The notes under the pieces: model-generated
What the model saw: the letters and a program-made list of their open reading frames with translations, nothing else
Told to the model about the DNA's origin: nothing
Databases searched by the model: none
In this document: piece by piece, positions 48,763-58,052 of the stretch
Numbering within the stretch: position 1 is the first letter of the stretch
Layout of the letters: every line of letters begins with the position of its first letter
Source of the DNA: Bacillus sp. P14.5
Lineage (GTDB): Bacteria; Bacillota; Bacilli; Bacillales; Bacillaceae_B
DNA length: 64,000 bases
Direction: 5' to 3'
Assembly: GCF_003316765.1 (NCBI RefSeq)
Contig: NZ_NIJF01000078.1
Location: 16,264 to 80,263, forward strand
Made by a program: the position numbers and the translations under genes

Positions 48763-50480
48763 TTAGGAATGAATAACTTTTTGGACAGCTGCAATTACAC
48801 TGTCATTCGTATCTAGTCCCAGTACTTCATTAGCAAGGGCTTCCATATCAGATTTATTCAGGTTCCTGATTTGTGAACGTGCTTTCAGGATGGAAGTGGC
48901 ACTCATAGAGAATTCATCGAGTCCAAGGCCCAGAAGGATAGGTATGGCGATTTCATCCCCTGCCATCTCCCCGCACATTCCAGCCCACTTGCCTTCTTTA
49001 TGGGCCGCGTCTATTACCATCTTCACTAAACGCAGAATTGCCGGGTTATATGGCTGGTACAGGTAAGAGACTTGTTCGTTCATACGGTCTGCAGCCATAG
49101 TATATTGAATTAGGTCATTGGTACCGATGGAGAAAAAGTCTACTTCTTTAGCAAACACATCGGCCATTACAGCAGTAGATGGGATTTCCACCATGATTCC
49201 CAGCTCTATGGAATCTGCAACTTTTTCGCCAGCTTCGATAAGGCTGGATTTTTCTTCTTCCAGGATGGATTTCGCTTCCCTGAATTCATTCAGGTTGGAA
49301 ATCATCGGGAACATGATTTTTAAGTTCCCAAAACTGCTGGCCTTTAACAGTGCCCTTAACTGAGTACGGAAGATGCTTTGTTCATCAAGACAAAGGCGGA
49401 TTGCACGATAACCAAGGAAAGGATTCATTTCTTTTGGAAGGTCAAGATATGGAAGTTCTTTATCCCCTCCGATGTCCAATGTCCTTACAACTACAGGCTT
49501 CTCGCCCATTCCTTCAAGTACAGCCTTGTATGCCTCGTATTGCTCCTCTTCACTAGGCAGTTCCGTCCGTCCCATATAAAGAAATTCAGTACGGTAAAGA
49601 CCGATTCCTTCACCACCATTATTTCTTACACCTTCCAAGTCTTTAGGTGTACCAATGTTGGCTGCAAGCTCTACGTGAGTGCCATCGGCGGAAACTGTTT
49701 TTTCATTGACCAGCTTTGCCCACTCCTGCTTCTGCTTCTCATAATCCTCATAATCTTTCTTGTATTGCTCAACCACTTCCGGCGTAGGATTGATATGTAC
49801 TTCACCATTCAATCCATCAACGATAACAAGATCACCGTTTTTGATTTCAGACGTAACTTCCTTAGTACCGACCACAGCAGGAATCTCCATAGAGCGTGCC
49901 ATAATGGCTGAATGGGAAGTCCTTCCGCCGATATCGGTTGTGAATCCCTTGACGAACTCCCTGTTCAGCTGGGCTGTGTCAGAAGGAGTCAAGTCTTCTG
50001 CAATGATGATGACTTCTTCTGAAATCATACTTGGATTTGAGATTTGAACACCAAGCAAATGGCCAAGTACACGCTTTGTAACGTCGCGAATATCCGCCGC
50101 ACGCTCTCTCATATATTCATTGTCCATTCCTTCAAACATAGAAATGAACATATCTGCCGTGTTTTTAAGAGCCGTTTCTGCATTTACCTTTTCATTCTGA
50201 ATTGTATCTTCTATAGGTGTAATCAATTCAGGATCACTTAAAACAAGTAAGTGGGCATCAAAAATCGCCGCTTTATCTGCACCCAGGTCTTCATGGGCTT
50301 TCTCTCTGATTGCTTCCAATTCAGACTTTGAAGTCGAGAGTGCTTCCCTGAAGCGGTTTACCTCACCGTCCACATCTCCAACTTCCTTTTTTCAAAAGAA
50401 AGGTCAGGTTCGACGAGGCGATAGGCTTTTGCGATGGCAATGCCATTTGAAGCTGCTATTCCTTTGATCATGCTTGACAT
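48763..50480 (-). CDS. ptsI: phosphoenolpyruvate-protein phosphotransferase (Enzyme I), frameshifted as given
   Basis: The long frame starts only at [11 protein letters not shown]; the missing N-terminus ([20 protein letters not shown]) is upstream in another frame, the break being at the T6 tract 50387-50392 (LSFEK / KEVGDVDG). One added base gives 572 residues, the family length, with the ATG overlapping the ptsH stop (TAATG). The phosphorylated His is in GGRTSHSAI and the PEP-binding Cys in GMCGEMAGD. It passes phosphate from PEP to HPr. Confidence 0.88.
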
Positions 50481-50746
50481 TACTCTGCAAGTCCTTCTTT
50501 TGTCAGGGTTTCTTCAAGGCTGTTCAATGCTTCATCTTCATCGCTTCCTTCAGTGATGATTGTAATATCAGCGCCTTTGCCTACACCTAGAGACATAACA
50601 CCCATGATTGACTTAAGATTTACTTTCTTTTCTTTATACTGCAAGTGTACCTCAGAATCAAACTTGCTTGCTGTTTGAACTAGAAGTGTTGCTGGACGGG
50701 CATGAATCCCTGTATCAGCTGTAACTGTAAATTGTTTTTGTGCCAT
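50480..50746 (-). CDS. ptsH: phosphocarrier protein HPr
   Basis: 88 residues. The PEP-dependent phosphorylation site is His15 in [12 protein letters not shown]; the regulatory Ser46 used by HPr kinase is in [13 protein letters not shown]. HPr phosphorylates sugar permeases and, as HPr-Ser-P, is the CcpA co-repressor. It is the first gene of ptsHI. No ptsG precedes it, unlike B. subtilis. Confidence 0.97.
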   Translation of the reverse strand: MAQKQFTVTADTGIHARPATLLVQTASKFDSEVHLQYKEKKVNLKSIMGVMSLGVGKGADITIITEGSDEDEALNSLEETLTKEGLAE

Positions 50747-50823
50747 GATTAATCTTCTCCTTAAATTTGGTTTATTTTTTCAGCTTATTAAAAGGGTGTG
50801 TAATAACCCAATCAAATATTGCT

Positions 50824-50853
50824 ATAATACGGAAAGAACATAAGCCTTTTCAA
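50824..50853 (-). promoter_or_regulatory. probable sigma-A promoter of ptsHI
   Basis: On the minus strand TTGAAA, 18-base spacer and TATTAT, leaving a leader of about 70 bases with a GGGTTATTACACACCC hairpin. Confidence 0.55.
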
Positions 50854-50967
50854 TTTAAAAGAATAGCATGCAATTCAAAGTTTAACAATTGTAAAGCATG
50901 ATATTTTTATTATTTTCATAAATTAGACATCTTATGACCAAAATCAGGCATTTACCCCTTCTTTATT

Positions 50968-51120
50968 TTAGCCTTTTCTTCGTAAACTTTGCTGGTGTTT
51001 AATAGGTACTTCAATAATTACCCTCTATTTAACTGGAAGTAATCTGGTATGTAATAAAGAAGAGAGCTGCTCTCCACATTTAGCAGAAAACTTTAGCACC
51101 AGAAGGAATATCCTGTACTG
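50968..51120 (+). repeat. partial dispersed hairpin-ended repeat
   Basis: AGCCTTTTCTTCGTAAACTTTGCTGG at the left is a diverged version of the left end of the 170-bp repeat; the right hairpin is not preserved. The remainder to 51430 is non-coding and includes another GC-rich fragment at 51335-51385. Confidence 0.4.
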
Positions 51121-51433
51121 ATGAACCGCCCCCTGCTTCAGGGAATAAGTGATTATTTCTGCCTTTCAATGCGTCCTTATTTAGATTTCCCTCATCAGCC
51201 TAAAATAAACGTATTTAAAAGGTGTACAAAAAAATCGCCTCTTTATTCAAAGTCACTGGAAAGTCCAGCAAAGACTAAAAATGGCAGAATCCTGTGTTTT
51301 TCGCTTCAGGCAGTATAAGAGAGTGTTGATTTCCGTTCAAGAAACCCGACTCCGCTTGGCGGGCGCCTGATGGAGTAGGCCATATTGCGAAATCGGACTT
51401 TCATTTTTTTAGTTAAGTATTAAAGCGATAAAA

Positions 51434-51620
51434 ATAAGGGAACTTTTTTCCGTTAATTGCAATTTCAAGCTGACTTTGGAGTAAAAAAAGGAAGTTTTTT
51501 CCCTTATATGATTCAAAAACTCATTATTTTAGTGCATTAAGTTAATTAAGGGAATATCATTCCCCTATTTTAGCTATTTTCAGTGTTTTTTAGTATACAA
51601 GGGAACTTTTTTTCTCTATT
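51434..51620. repeat. array of four short hairpins, about 50-60 bp period
   Basis: Centres near 51445, 51496, 51556 and 51609: AAGGGAACTTTTTTCC, AAGGAAGTTTTTTCCCTT, AAGGGAATATCATTCCCC and AAGGGAACTTTTTTTCTC. Each is an imperfect palindrome with AAGGGAA/TTCCCTT arms, separated by A-T rich spacers of unrelated sequence. Confidence 0.6.
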
Positions 51621-51784
51621 TACTATCCAAAATACTGAACCGCCTTAATAAGTGCCACTGTCACTGCTCCAAATTTCCTTAACTCAGTATCTTTCCATCG
51701 ATTTATTGAGAAAGTACCTTTCCTGGCCAGGCAGGCGATTGTTCCATAATGACTTTTAAAAAATTCTAAAGCTAAAGTGATAAG

Positions 51785-52163
51785 AAAAAAGTCAACGAGG
51801 CTGGGGACATAAGTAGAAAACTAATCGATTCAAGTTGAAATAATCGAAAATAAAACCGCTTGAGATCAAGTTTATATACTTGACTTCATACGGTTTCTTT
51901 ATTTTATTAGGCTCTATTTAAAAGATGTTGCTCTTAAGGTTATTTACCGTTTTTCCTGAACGTAGACGGATTGGAGCGGAAGGTGTGCGACCTCCTGCGG
52001 GACTAGCGGGACAGGTGAGACCCCACAGGCAAAGCCGAGGAGGCTCACCGCCCGCCCCGCGGAGTCGTGCACCTGGAGCGGAAATCCATTCTTTTTACTC
52101 AGTTACATTCTTTACGAAGAGAGCCTTTTAATAAGGTTTTGTCCCAGCCTCGTTGACTTTTCC
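51785..52163. repeat. nested repeat with outer 20-bp inverted ends
   Basis: The outer ends AAAAAGTCAACGAGGCTGGG and CCCAGCCTCGTTGACTTTT are inverted copies (one G inserted on the left). Inside lie a AAACCG...CGGTTT hairpin (51855-51898), a composite with ends GGCTCTATTTAAAAG and TTTACGAAGAGAGCC, and in its centre the best-preserved 120-bp GC-rich element (51968-52086). It does not code for a transposase. Confidence 0.65.
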
Positions 52164-52196
52164 TCTGCTTCAATTGCTGCGTGAGTACAATTGAAA

Positions 52197-52451
52197 TTAT
52201 ACCTTCTGCTTATACGCTGCAATCGCATTATAACTGATTCTCGCTTTGGCAATCGTTCCTTTCAGTGCTGATTCATGAGATTCTGATATACCCGTGTAGA
52301 CATTAACCAGATCACAGACACATCTTGACAGCATTTCAGCGGTCTGTTTTAAATCCTTTTCCTTAAAATGGGCTTCATCCTTCAATAATTCCTCTATTAT
52401 ATCTAACGCAATGCTCTTCACTTTCAATGCCTGCTCCACTTCAATGTTCAT
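52197..52451 (-). CDS. small helical protein, unknown function
   Basis: 84 residues, apparently all helical (VEQALKVKSIALDIIEELLKD; LKQTAEMLSRCVCDLVNVYTG), no membrane segment or motif beyond a CVC pair at about 44-46. GGGGAATG precedes the ATG. It stands alone between the repeat region and fetB. Confidence 0.55.
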   Translation of the reverse strand: MNIEVEQALKVKSIALDIIEELLKDEAHFKEKDLKQTAEMLSRCVCDLVNVYTGISESHESALKGTIAKARISYNAIAAYKQKV

Positions 52452-52568
52452 TCCTCATTCCCCTTTCTATCAAGTGATTCTACTAAAGCCTATGTCCTTG
52501 AGCAGAAAAATAGAACTGATAGAATAGTGAAGGGCTGGAAAAAACATATTGTTTGCTGTCGCGCGGGA

Positions 52569-53351
52569 TCAATCATGAAGCCTGCTGTCTTTTGTAAAAA
52601 AGGTCCTGTACCCCAACAGAATGAAAATGATCACAGTCAGTGACACACTTCCCAATATCCCAAGAAGAATGGCAATTTGATATTCGATTGCCAGAAGGGG
52701 GCTCACTCCTGAAAGAATCTGTCCTGTCATCATTCCTGGCAGGAAAACAATCCCCATTCCCAGCATGTTATTGATGGTAGGGAGCACCGCTGAATCAAAT
52801 GCATTATCCACATATGGCTTTGAAGCCACCTGAGGTTCTGCTCCGAGCATCAGTGCACCCTCAATTTCAGCTCTGCTCGCTGAAAATCCTTGCATCAACG
52901 TCTTTACACCGAGTGTGATGCCCGTCATGGAGTTTCCAATAATCATACCCGCTATCGGAATGAAGTATCTGGGTTCGTACCATGGAGAGAAATGGATGAC
53001 GATCAAGTTGAAATACAGCAGGCTCGCAAGGCTCCCTGATAACATCGAGATAGTGATGATCATTTTCATCTGCCTGGACAGCCTTTCTCTTACTTGCTTG
53101 AAAACATTTCGAATCGCAAATATCTCCATGATCAAGATAATCAAGATCGTGAGAAGTGGATGTGGATTTTCAAATATGTACGTGAGAATATAACCTGCAA
53201 GGATCAGTTGTATGGTCATTCTCAATGTAGCGATGGCGATTTGTTTTTCCCTGGATATTTTCCTTACCTTAACAATCAATAAAAGAACTAGAACAAAAAT
53301 ATATGCTGCTATCAGCCTCGTGAGTTCAATATCGATTATGCCGTCATTCAT
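52569..53351 (-). CDS. fetB: FetB-like ABC exporter permease (UPF0014)
   Basis: 260 residues and about seven membrane helices. The conserved block GNSMTGITLGVKTLMQGFSASRAEIEGALMLGA (residues about 140-172) is the family signature, followed by LPTINNMLGMGIVFLPGMMTGQILSG. With the ATPase upstream it forms an exporter related to E. coli FetAB (YbbLM), linked there to iron export and peroxide resistance. The substrate here is inferred only. It starts 5 bases after the ATPase stop. Confidence 0.85.
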   Translation of the reverse strand: MNDGIIDIELTRLIAAYIFVLVLLLIVKVRKISREKQIAIATLRMTIQLILAGYILTYIFENPHPLLTILIILIMEIFAIRNVFKQVRERLSRQMKMIITISMLSGSLASLLYFNLIVIHFSPWYEPRYFIPIAGMIIGNSMTGITLGVKTLMQGFSASRAEIEGALMLGAEPQVASKPYVDNAFDSAVLPTINNMLGMGIVFLPGMMTGQILSGVSPLLAIEYQIAILLGILGSVSLTVIIFILLGYRTFFTKDSRLHD

Positions 53352-53356
53352 TCAGT

Positions 53357-53983
53357 TCACCTGCTTTTTTCTCTATACTGTAAGTGAATTTTTTCCTCGC
53401 CAAACCTGTCAGCGACAACCTCGGAATGGGTGACCATGATGACCGTGCCATCCCTTTCCTTAACAGATTGAATAAACCTTTCCATCACTGCCGCTTCAGT
53501 TTCTCCATCCAGGGCTGAAGTAGGTTCATCAAGGAGATATGCCGAAGGATTCATTAAAAGGATTCGTGCCAAAGCCAAGCGCTGCTTTTCACCTCCCGAT
53601 AGTTTTTCAGAGAGATCACTCAATGCCTTTTCCAACATGACCACATTCAAAGCTTCTTTTAAAGCACTGCGGGGAGCAGGGTCCTGCTTCGAAAATTTCA
53701 AGCCGATCTGTAAATTATCTTCTATATTTCCCTGAAAAATGACCGGGTCCTGCTGAAGCATGACCACCTGACGCCGAAGCTCCACCGAATCAATTGATTC
53801 CAACGGCATCCCTTTATAAAAAACCCGCCCTTCAGTTGGAAGAATCATTTTATTGAGGAATTTAAGAATGGTTGATTTCCCCGCTCCGCTTTGACCCGTA
53901 ATACAAGTGACCTTTCCTTCTTCAAATTTCATATTTATGGAATTCAGAATATCATAATACGAGACTTTTTCTAAAGTGAACAT
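53357..53983 (-). CDS. fetA: FetA-like ABC transporter ATP-binding protein
   Basis: 208 residues, a single ATPase domain. Walker A is GQSGAGKST, the Q-loop is in MLQQDPVIF, the signature LSGGEKQR, Walker B AYLLDEPTSALD and the switch His VTHS. It energises the FetB-like permease encoded directly downstream. GGGGGGA precedes the ATG. Confidence 0.88.
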   Translation of the reverse strand: MFTLEKVSYYDILNSINMKFEEGKVTCITGQSGAGKSTILKFLNKMILPTEGRVFYKGMPLESIDSVELRRQVVMLQQDPVIFQGNIEDNLQIGLKFSKQDPAPRSALKEALNVVMLEKALSDLSEKLSGGEKQRLALARILLMNPSAYLLDEPTSALDGETEAAVMERFIQSVKERDGTVIMVTHSEVVADRFGEEKIHLQYREKSR

Positions 53984-54043
53984 TTATAATCCCCCCTTTG
54001 TGTTTGTATGTTAGTCCAAGGAAGATACTTAAATGGAAATGTA

Positions 54044-54073
54044 CCCAAAAAAAGAGCAGTTATGCTCTTTTGG
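54044..54073 (-). terminator. terminator of the MoxR/DUF58 operon
   Basis: AAAGAGC/GCTCTTT stem, then seven T on the minus strand, just after the last gene. Confidence 0.75.
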
Positions 54074-54079
54074 ATTCCT

Positions 54080-55354
54080 TTAATACTTTTTTCCGGGTAT
54101 TTTGGCTTTCACATGGTCCACACAATCCTTGAACCAAGCTGCTTTATCAATCGGAACTTCCTTATTTCCGTATCTGACTTCTTCATAGAGACGATAGAAT
54201 TCCTTATCCGATTGAAGGCCAAGCCTCTTAAGCCACTCTTGAAGAGTTTCACCATTTAATCGGTACATTCCATTCTTTTCTGCTAGTTTTTCCAATGAAA
54301 GAATTTCCTTTCTTATTTCACTGTCTGCAGTTGAATACCAAGTATTGGTTGATTGGCTATCTTTCTCTGCTATGGCTGATTCCTTACGCGATGAATAGCC
54401 GGCATATTTCTTTGGGCCTTCTTCTTCCACCCAGCCTTTGTTCCTATAGCGCCTCCATATATATATCAATATGACAAGAACCAAGACAACAATCAGAACT
54501 TCATTCCACCATGAAAGGAAGAGCCTGCTGCTGTTGTCCTCAAGTAGTTCGGGAGTTACTTCATAAGGCATATCAGGTCTTCTTAAAGATTGAAGCCCCT
54601 CTGACATTCCCTTAGGCAGCAGTCCCATAAACCAGTTAATCAGCTGCCATAATGGATCAACCAGAAAGGACACGACCCAAAACACCCCGCCCATCAGGTA
54701 ATGAATTGCACTGCCGACTGTATCACTCACTAATGCAAGGACAGCGGTCAAGATGGATAAGAGTCCGGTGAAAAGCAAGGGCAGGACAGCAGATTTCACT
54801 CTGGTTGTTTTCCTTGTATGCCCTGCACTTTCTGCAACTCTTACTAAATATGTACCTCCGCTGTAAAGGAACATTCCACCCAAAAATATGAAAAGAATGA
54901 TTGCTATAGTTTGCTTTTCATAGATATTCTGAAAAACGTATGAAGAGAGGGTGATAATCAAGAAAGCCAGCATATACCCGCCGCTCACCTCATAGCGTGA
55001 GTCTCTTTCCTCCTCAAGGTGGGTCGAAGTCCTCCAGTGCAGCAAGAACAACAGGAACAGTGAGAACCACCACGGCAGTCCGAGAAAAAATTGATCAATC
55101 AGAAATAGGGTCGCACTTATTCCAAGAAAAGCTGCATTGAATTTTCTGCTGGATTCAAAACCTGCCCATACCAATGGCAAAGTGATCACCAAAGCAAGGA
55201 GCAGGAAGGGAAGGACTTCCCCGAGGAAAATAGTTTCAGTTGTAAAAAAAGTGAGAAAAGCCAGCAGCAGCAAAGTATCCCCCATTAATTTCACCGAAAC
55301 CCGTGTAACATACGCATTTCTTCTCAGGCGAATTTCCGGCTGTGCTGTTTCCAT
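54080..55354 (-). CDS. membrane protein with C-terminal DUF4129-like domain
   Basis: 424 residues. Eight or so membrane helices in the first 270 residues, a further helix near 295-315, then a soluble tail (about 320-424) with STADSEIRKEILSLEKLAEKNG and ETLQEWLKRLGL like the DUF4129 region of transglutaminase-type proteins. The transglutaminase core usually found in this operon position (B. subtilis YebA) is absent. It overlaps the preceding DUF58 gene by 31 bases. Confidence 0.75.
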   Translation of the reverse strand: METAQPEIRLRRNAYVTRVSVKLMGDTLLLLAFLTFFTTETIFLGEVLPFLLLALVITLPLVWAGFESSRKFNAAFLGISATLFLIDQFFLGLPWWFSLFLLFLLHWRTSTHLEEERDSRYEVSGGYMLAFLIITLSSYVFQNIYEKQTIAIILFIFLGGMFLYSGGTYLVRVAESAGHTRKTTRVKSAVLPLLFTGLLSILTAVLALVSDTVGSAIHYLMGGVFWVVSFLVDPLWQLINWFMGLLPKGMSEGLQSLRRPDMPYEVTPELLEDNSSRLFLSWWNEVLIVVLVLVILIYIWRRYRNKGWVEEEGPKKYAGYSSRKESAIAEKDSQSTNTWYSTADSEIRKEILSLEKLAEKNGMYRLNGETLQEWLKRLGLQSDKEFYRLYEEVRYGNKEVPIDKAAWFKDCVDHVKAKIPGKKY

Positions 55355-56523
55355 GTTCTCAAAACTCCTTGTTCTTTTATATTTTCCAAGAGGAAGACTG
55401 AAACATCCCTCTGGCTTATTATTGATAATAACTTTTCACTTTCATAATCCTGAATTCCGGCAGAAATGAGCACCGGAGGAACGTGGTGATGCATTATCAA
55501 GTATTGGTACATGATACTGAATGGAAAAGTCACATCTTCCACAGAAAGGACCGACAGCATTTCCAGCGCTCTTTGACGCTGCATCCTGCCTTCTCCGATC
55601 GGAAGGTAATAGAATGGTGTCCTGTTCAACGAACGAACGTTTATGGCAAGTGAGAATGGGATGTCGTTCCTTGCAGCCATATCGATCATATACGCTGTCC
55701 GTTCAATCAAATCTTCCAATTCTCCAGTGATTGAATACTGCGAAGAAATATTAAGAGTGATCAGCCAATTCCGGCTTGTTGCGGGAGAATTAACTTTCGT
55801 CTGAAGTGACTGCATCCTTGCCGTCGCTTTCCAATTGATGTCGGCAAAACTGTCCCCTGGTGAATAATCTCTGGTTCCAACAGGCTGAAAAGGATCCTTG
55901 AATAATGAATCATGAACAGTAAATAATCCTTGTGTTTTTGAATGGGCTGAAGTAAAACCATCAACCGTTTGTTTCTGCGGAAACACAAGCAGTTCTGTTT
56001 TTACAGGCTTTTTGTATTGCATGTGCACCTCCCCGCTGCCAAACAGATTCGGGATTTCCACAAACATCTTATCAATCTTAGCCAGTCCTCTCCGTTGTGC
56101 TTTAACCGGGAACTCAATACATATGGATTCATGTTTATTAATGGAAAATGGAACCCTCATCTCAATGATTCCGCCTGGGAATTCATCGTAGGCAGCTTCC
56201 ACCGGATGTACCACATCATTAAACCGAAGGATCAATGAACCATTTAAAATCGGCATTCCGCCATTCCTGAAGGTAAAAGACCAGACACCCTGGTCCCCTT
56301 TATTGAGCTTCTCTCTGGATCTTTGATTTTGAAATGCAAGCTTCTCTCCTGCTTTATTTATGTATACTTGCGCACTGTAAAATATAAGAAACGAGATCAG
56401 GAAGATCAGCAAGAGAAAGACATTTTGAAAGAAGAGTCCCAGCAATGCCAGTATCAGGCTTAAGAAGGTACAGACAGTTATTGATTGCAGTTCAGTCGTT
56501 TCTCTGCTCCACTCCACAATCAC
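55324..56523 (-). CDS. DUF58 (von Willebrand-like) protein
   Basis: 399 residues. Two N-terminal membrane helices (about 15-55), an extracytoplasmic-type beta region and the DUF58 core with the motif VGTRDYSPGDSFADINWKATARM (around 215-238). Proteins of this kind partner MoxR ATPases. The GTG start overlaps the moxR stop by 4 bases, so the two are translationally coupled. Corresponds to B. subtilis YeaD by position. Confidence 0.85.
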   Translation of the reverse strand: MIVEWSRETTELQSITVCTFLSLILALLGLFFQNVFLLLIFLISFLIFYSAQVYINKAGEKLAFQNQRSREKLNKGDQGVWSFTFRNGGMPILNGSLILRFNDVVHPVEAAYDEFPGGIIEMRVPFSINKHESICIEFPVKAQRRGLAKIDKMFVEIPNLFGSGEVHMQYKKPVKTELLVFPQKQTVDGFTSAHSKTQGLFTVHDSLFKDPFQPVGTRDYSPGDSFADINWKATARMQSLQTKVNSPATSRNWLITLNISSQYSITGELEDLIERTAYMIDMAARNDIPFSLAINVRSLNRTPFYYLPIGEGRMQRQRALEMLSVLSVEDVTFPFSIMYQYLIMHHHVPPVLISAGIQDYESEKLLSIISQRDVSVFLLENIKEQGVLRTWKQHSRKFA

Positions 56524-57452
56524 ACCCTCGATTCCACCGGAACTACGATTTCTTCTATCAGCTCTTCCATGATACCTTCATTAGTTTTAGTCAGCGAGGC
56601 TTCCGGAGTCAAAGAAATTCTGTGGCTCAGTACATATTTTGCTGTCTTTTTAATATCCCCAGGTGTTACGTACTCTCTACCCTTAACATAAGCCATCCCT
56701 TGAGCGGCACGCATCAACGCCAGGCTTGCGCGGGGGCTTACTCCCAATTCTATCAGCTCATGTTCCCTGGTTTTTCTGACAATCTGCAGGATGTAGGATT
56801 CTATATCCTCTGAAACATGAATTTCCTTTACTTCTCTTGCACATTTGTTAAGTTCTTCTGGAGTAATAACAGGATGCAGATCATTCAGAGGCTGTTTATA
56901 CTTAAACCTCCTTAACATTTCTCTCTCACTCTCAAACTCTGGATAGGCAATCGGAACCTTCAACAAAAATCTATCAAGCTGCGCTGCCGGGAGCGGAAAG
57001 GTGCCTTGCTGTGACTCAACTGGATTCTGCGTGGCAAGGACTATAAAGGGCTCTTCCAGCTTCAGGGTTTCACCTTCAATTGTCACCTGTTTTTCCTCCA
57101 TGACTTCCAGAAGGCTTGATTGGGTTCTTGGAGTCGCCCTGTTTATTTCATCCGCTAGAAGCACATTTGTCACGACCGGACCAGGCCGCAGTTCAAACTC
57201 GTTTTCTTTTGGATTGAAATAGTGGATACCTGTCACATCACTCGGAAGTACGTCAGGTGTAAACTGGATTCTGCTGAAACTCGATTGAATACATGCCGCA
57301 AAGGATTTCGCCAGCATGGTTTTCCCAGTTCCCGGTACACTTTCAAATAATACATGCCCTCCCTGCAGCAAAGCGATACTTAACAATTCTATTTCATGAT
57401 CCATACCGATCATTACTTTTCCTATCTCGTCTTTCAATTTCTTGACAAACAC
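56520..57452 (-). CDS. MoxR-family AAA+ ATPase
   Basis: 310 residues from the GTG at 57452, 5 bases after GGGGGAG; an ATG at 57482 has no site. Walker A is SVPGTGKTMLAKS, Walker B LLADEINRA, sensor 1 VLATQNPVE, and sensor 2 is in GVSPRASLALM. MoxR ATPases act as chaperones that mature or insert metal/cofactor proteins with DUF58 partners; the client is unknown. First gene of a three-gene operon. Confidence 0.9.
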   Translation of the reverse strand: MFVKKLKDEIGKVMIGMDHEIELLSIALLQGGHVLFESVPGTGKTMLAKSFAACIQSSFSRIQFTPDVLPSDVTGIHYFNPKENEFELRPGPVVTNVLLADEINRATPRTQSSLLEVMEEKQVTIEGETLKLEEPFIVLATQNPVESQQGTFPLPAAQLDRFLLKVPIAYPEFESEREMLRRFKYKQPLNDLHPVITPEELNKCAREVKEIHVSEDIESYILQIVRKTREHELIELGVSPRASLALMRAAQGMAYVKGREYVTPGDIKKTAKYVLSHRISLTPEASLTKTNEGIMEELIEEIVVPVESRV

Positions 57453-57596
57453 GTTGACTCCCCCAATTATCTTTTTTTTCATTATATCAAAAAAATAATA
57501 TCAAATACTTAATTTTCTAAATAATCGTAACGATTCTATACAGGAAAAAGATGTTCCGTTAAAATGGATGTAGTAAGTTTAGGGCAGGTGAACAAG

Positions 57597-57974
57597 TTGA
57601 AATCATTTAAGCGTGAAGAGTCATTTCGTTATACTTTTAACACGCCACTACCGGGCAGATTCAAGCTGCTGGTCAATCAAGGTGAGGATTATTCCTCAAC
57701 GAAAGAAGGGGCCTTGTTTGTCCTTGATTTAAGCCCCAAAGGGATGCGTTTTAAAACTGAATACACATTGCCGATCGACCGTCTTGATTTTGAGATGGAA
57801 ATTAATTTTGAAATAATGGGGCATTCAATCAGCATGTCCGGGCATCCAATTTGGAGGAAAGGCGCTGGAAAAGAAATGTACTACGGATTTACTTCTATTG
57901 AAGATGCTGAAACAGAGGAATTAATCGTTAAAACGTTGAAAACCTATTCAAAGGAAGCCAAAAAGAAGCAGTGA
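57597..57974 (+). CDS. PilZ-domain protein
   Basis: 125 residues from the TTG at 57597, which has AGGTGA 5 bases upstream; an in-frame ATG at 57564 has no site. The PilZ c-di-GMP motifs are suggestive: a basic segment (FKREESFRY) and LDLSPKGMRF (D/NxSxxG). A single-domain protein. With YkuI elsewhere in the window it hints at c-di-GMP signalling, but no cyclase is present here. Confidence 0.7.
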   Translation: MKSFKREESFRYTFNTPLPGRFKLLVNQGEDYSSTKEGALFVLDLSPKGMRFKTEYTLPIDRLDFEMEINFEIMGHSISMSGHPIWRKGAGKEMYYGFTSIEDAETEELIVKTLKTYSKEAKKKQ

Positions 57975-57994
57975 AGTCAGCTGCTTCTTTTTGC
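57962..57994 (+). terminator. terminator of the PilZ gene
   Basis: AGAAGCAG/CTGCTTCT stem overlapping the stop codon, ending TTTTT. Confidence 0.78.
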
Positions 57995-58052
57995 TAGAAA
58001 AAATATTTACAAAATATTTAAACTATTCATAAATTTTATAAATAACCGGCGT

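Noticed and set aside
48137..51620. CRISPR array made of the regularly spaced short repeats
   Set aside because: The units are 18-26 bp palindromes with variable arms, only three and four in number, spacers are A-T rich and of uneven length, and no cas gene is present.
51925..52131. 68-residue ORF between ptsH and fetB
   Set aside because: It is formed entirely from the composite repeat; no ribosome binding site and a Pro/Arg-rich product typical of random GC-rich DNA.
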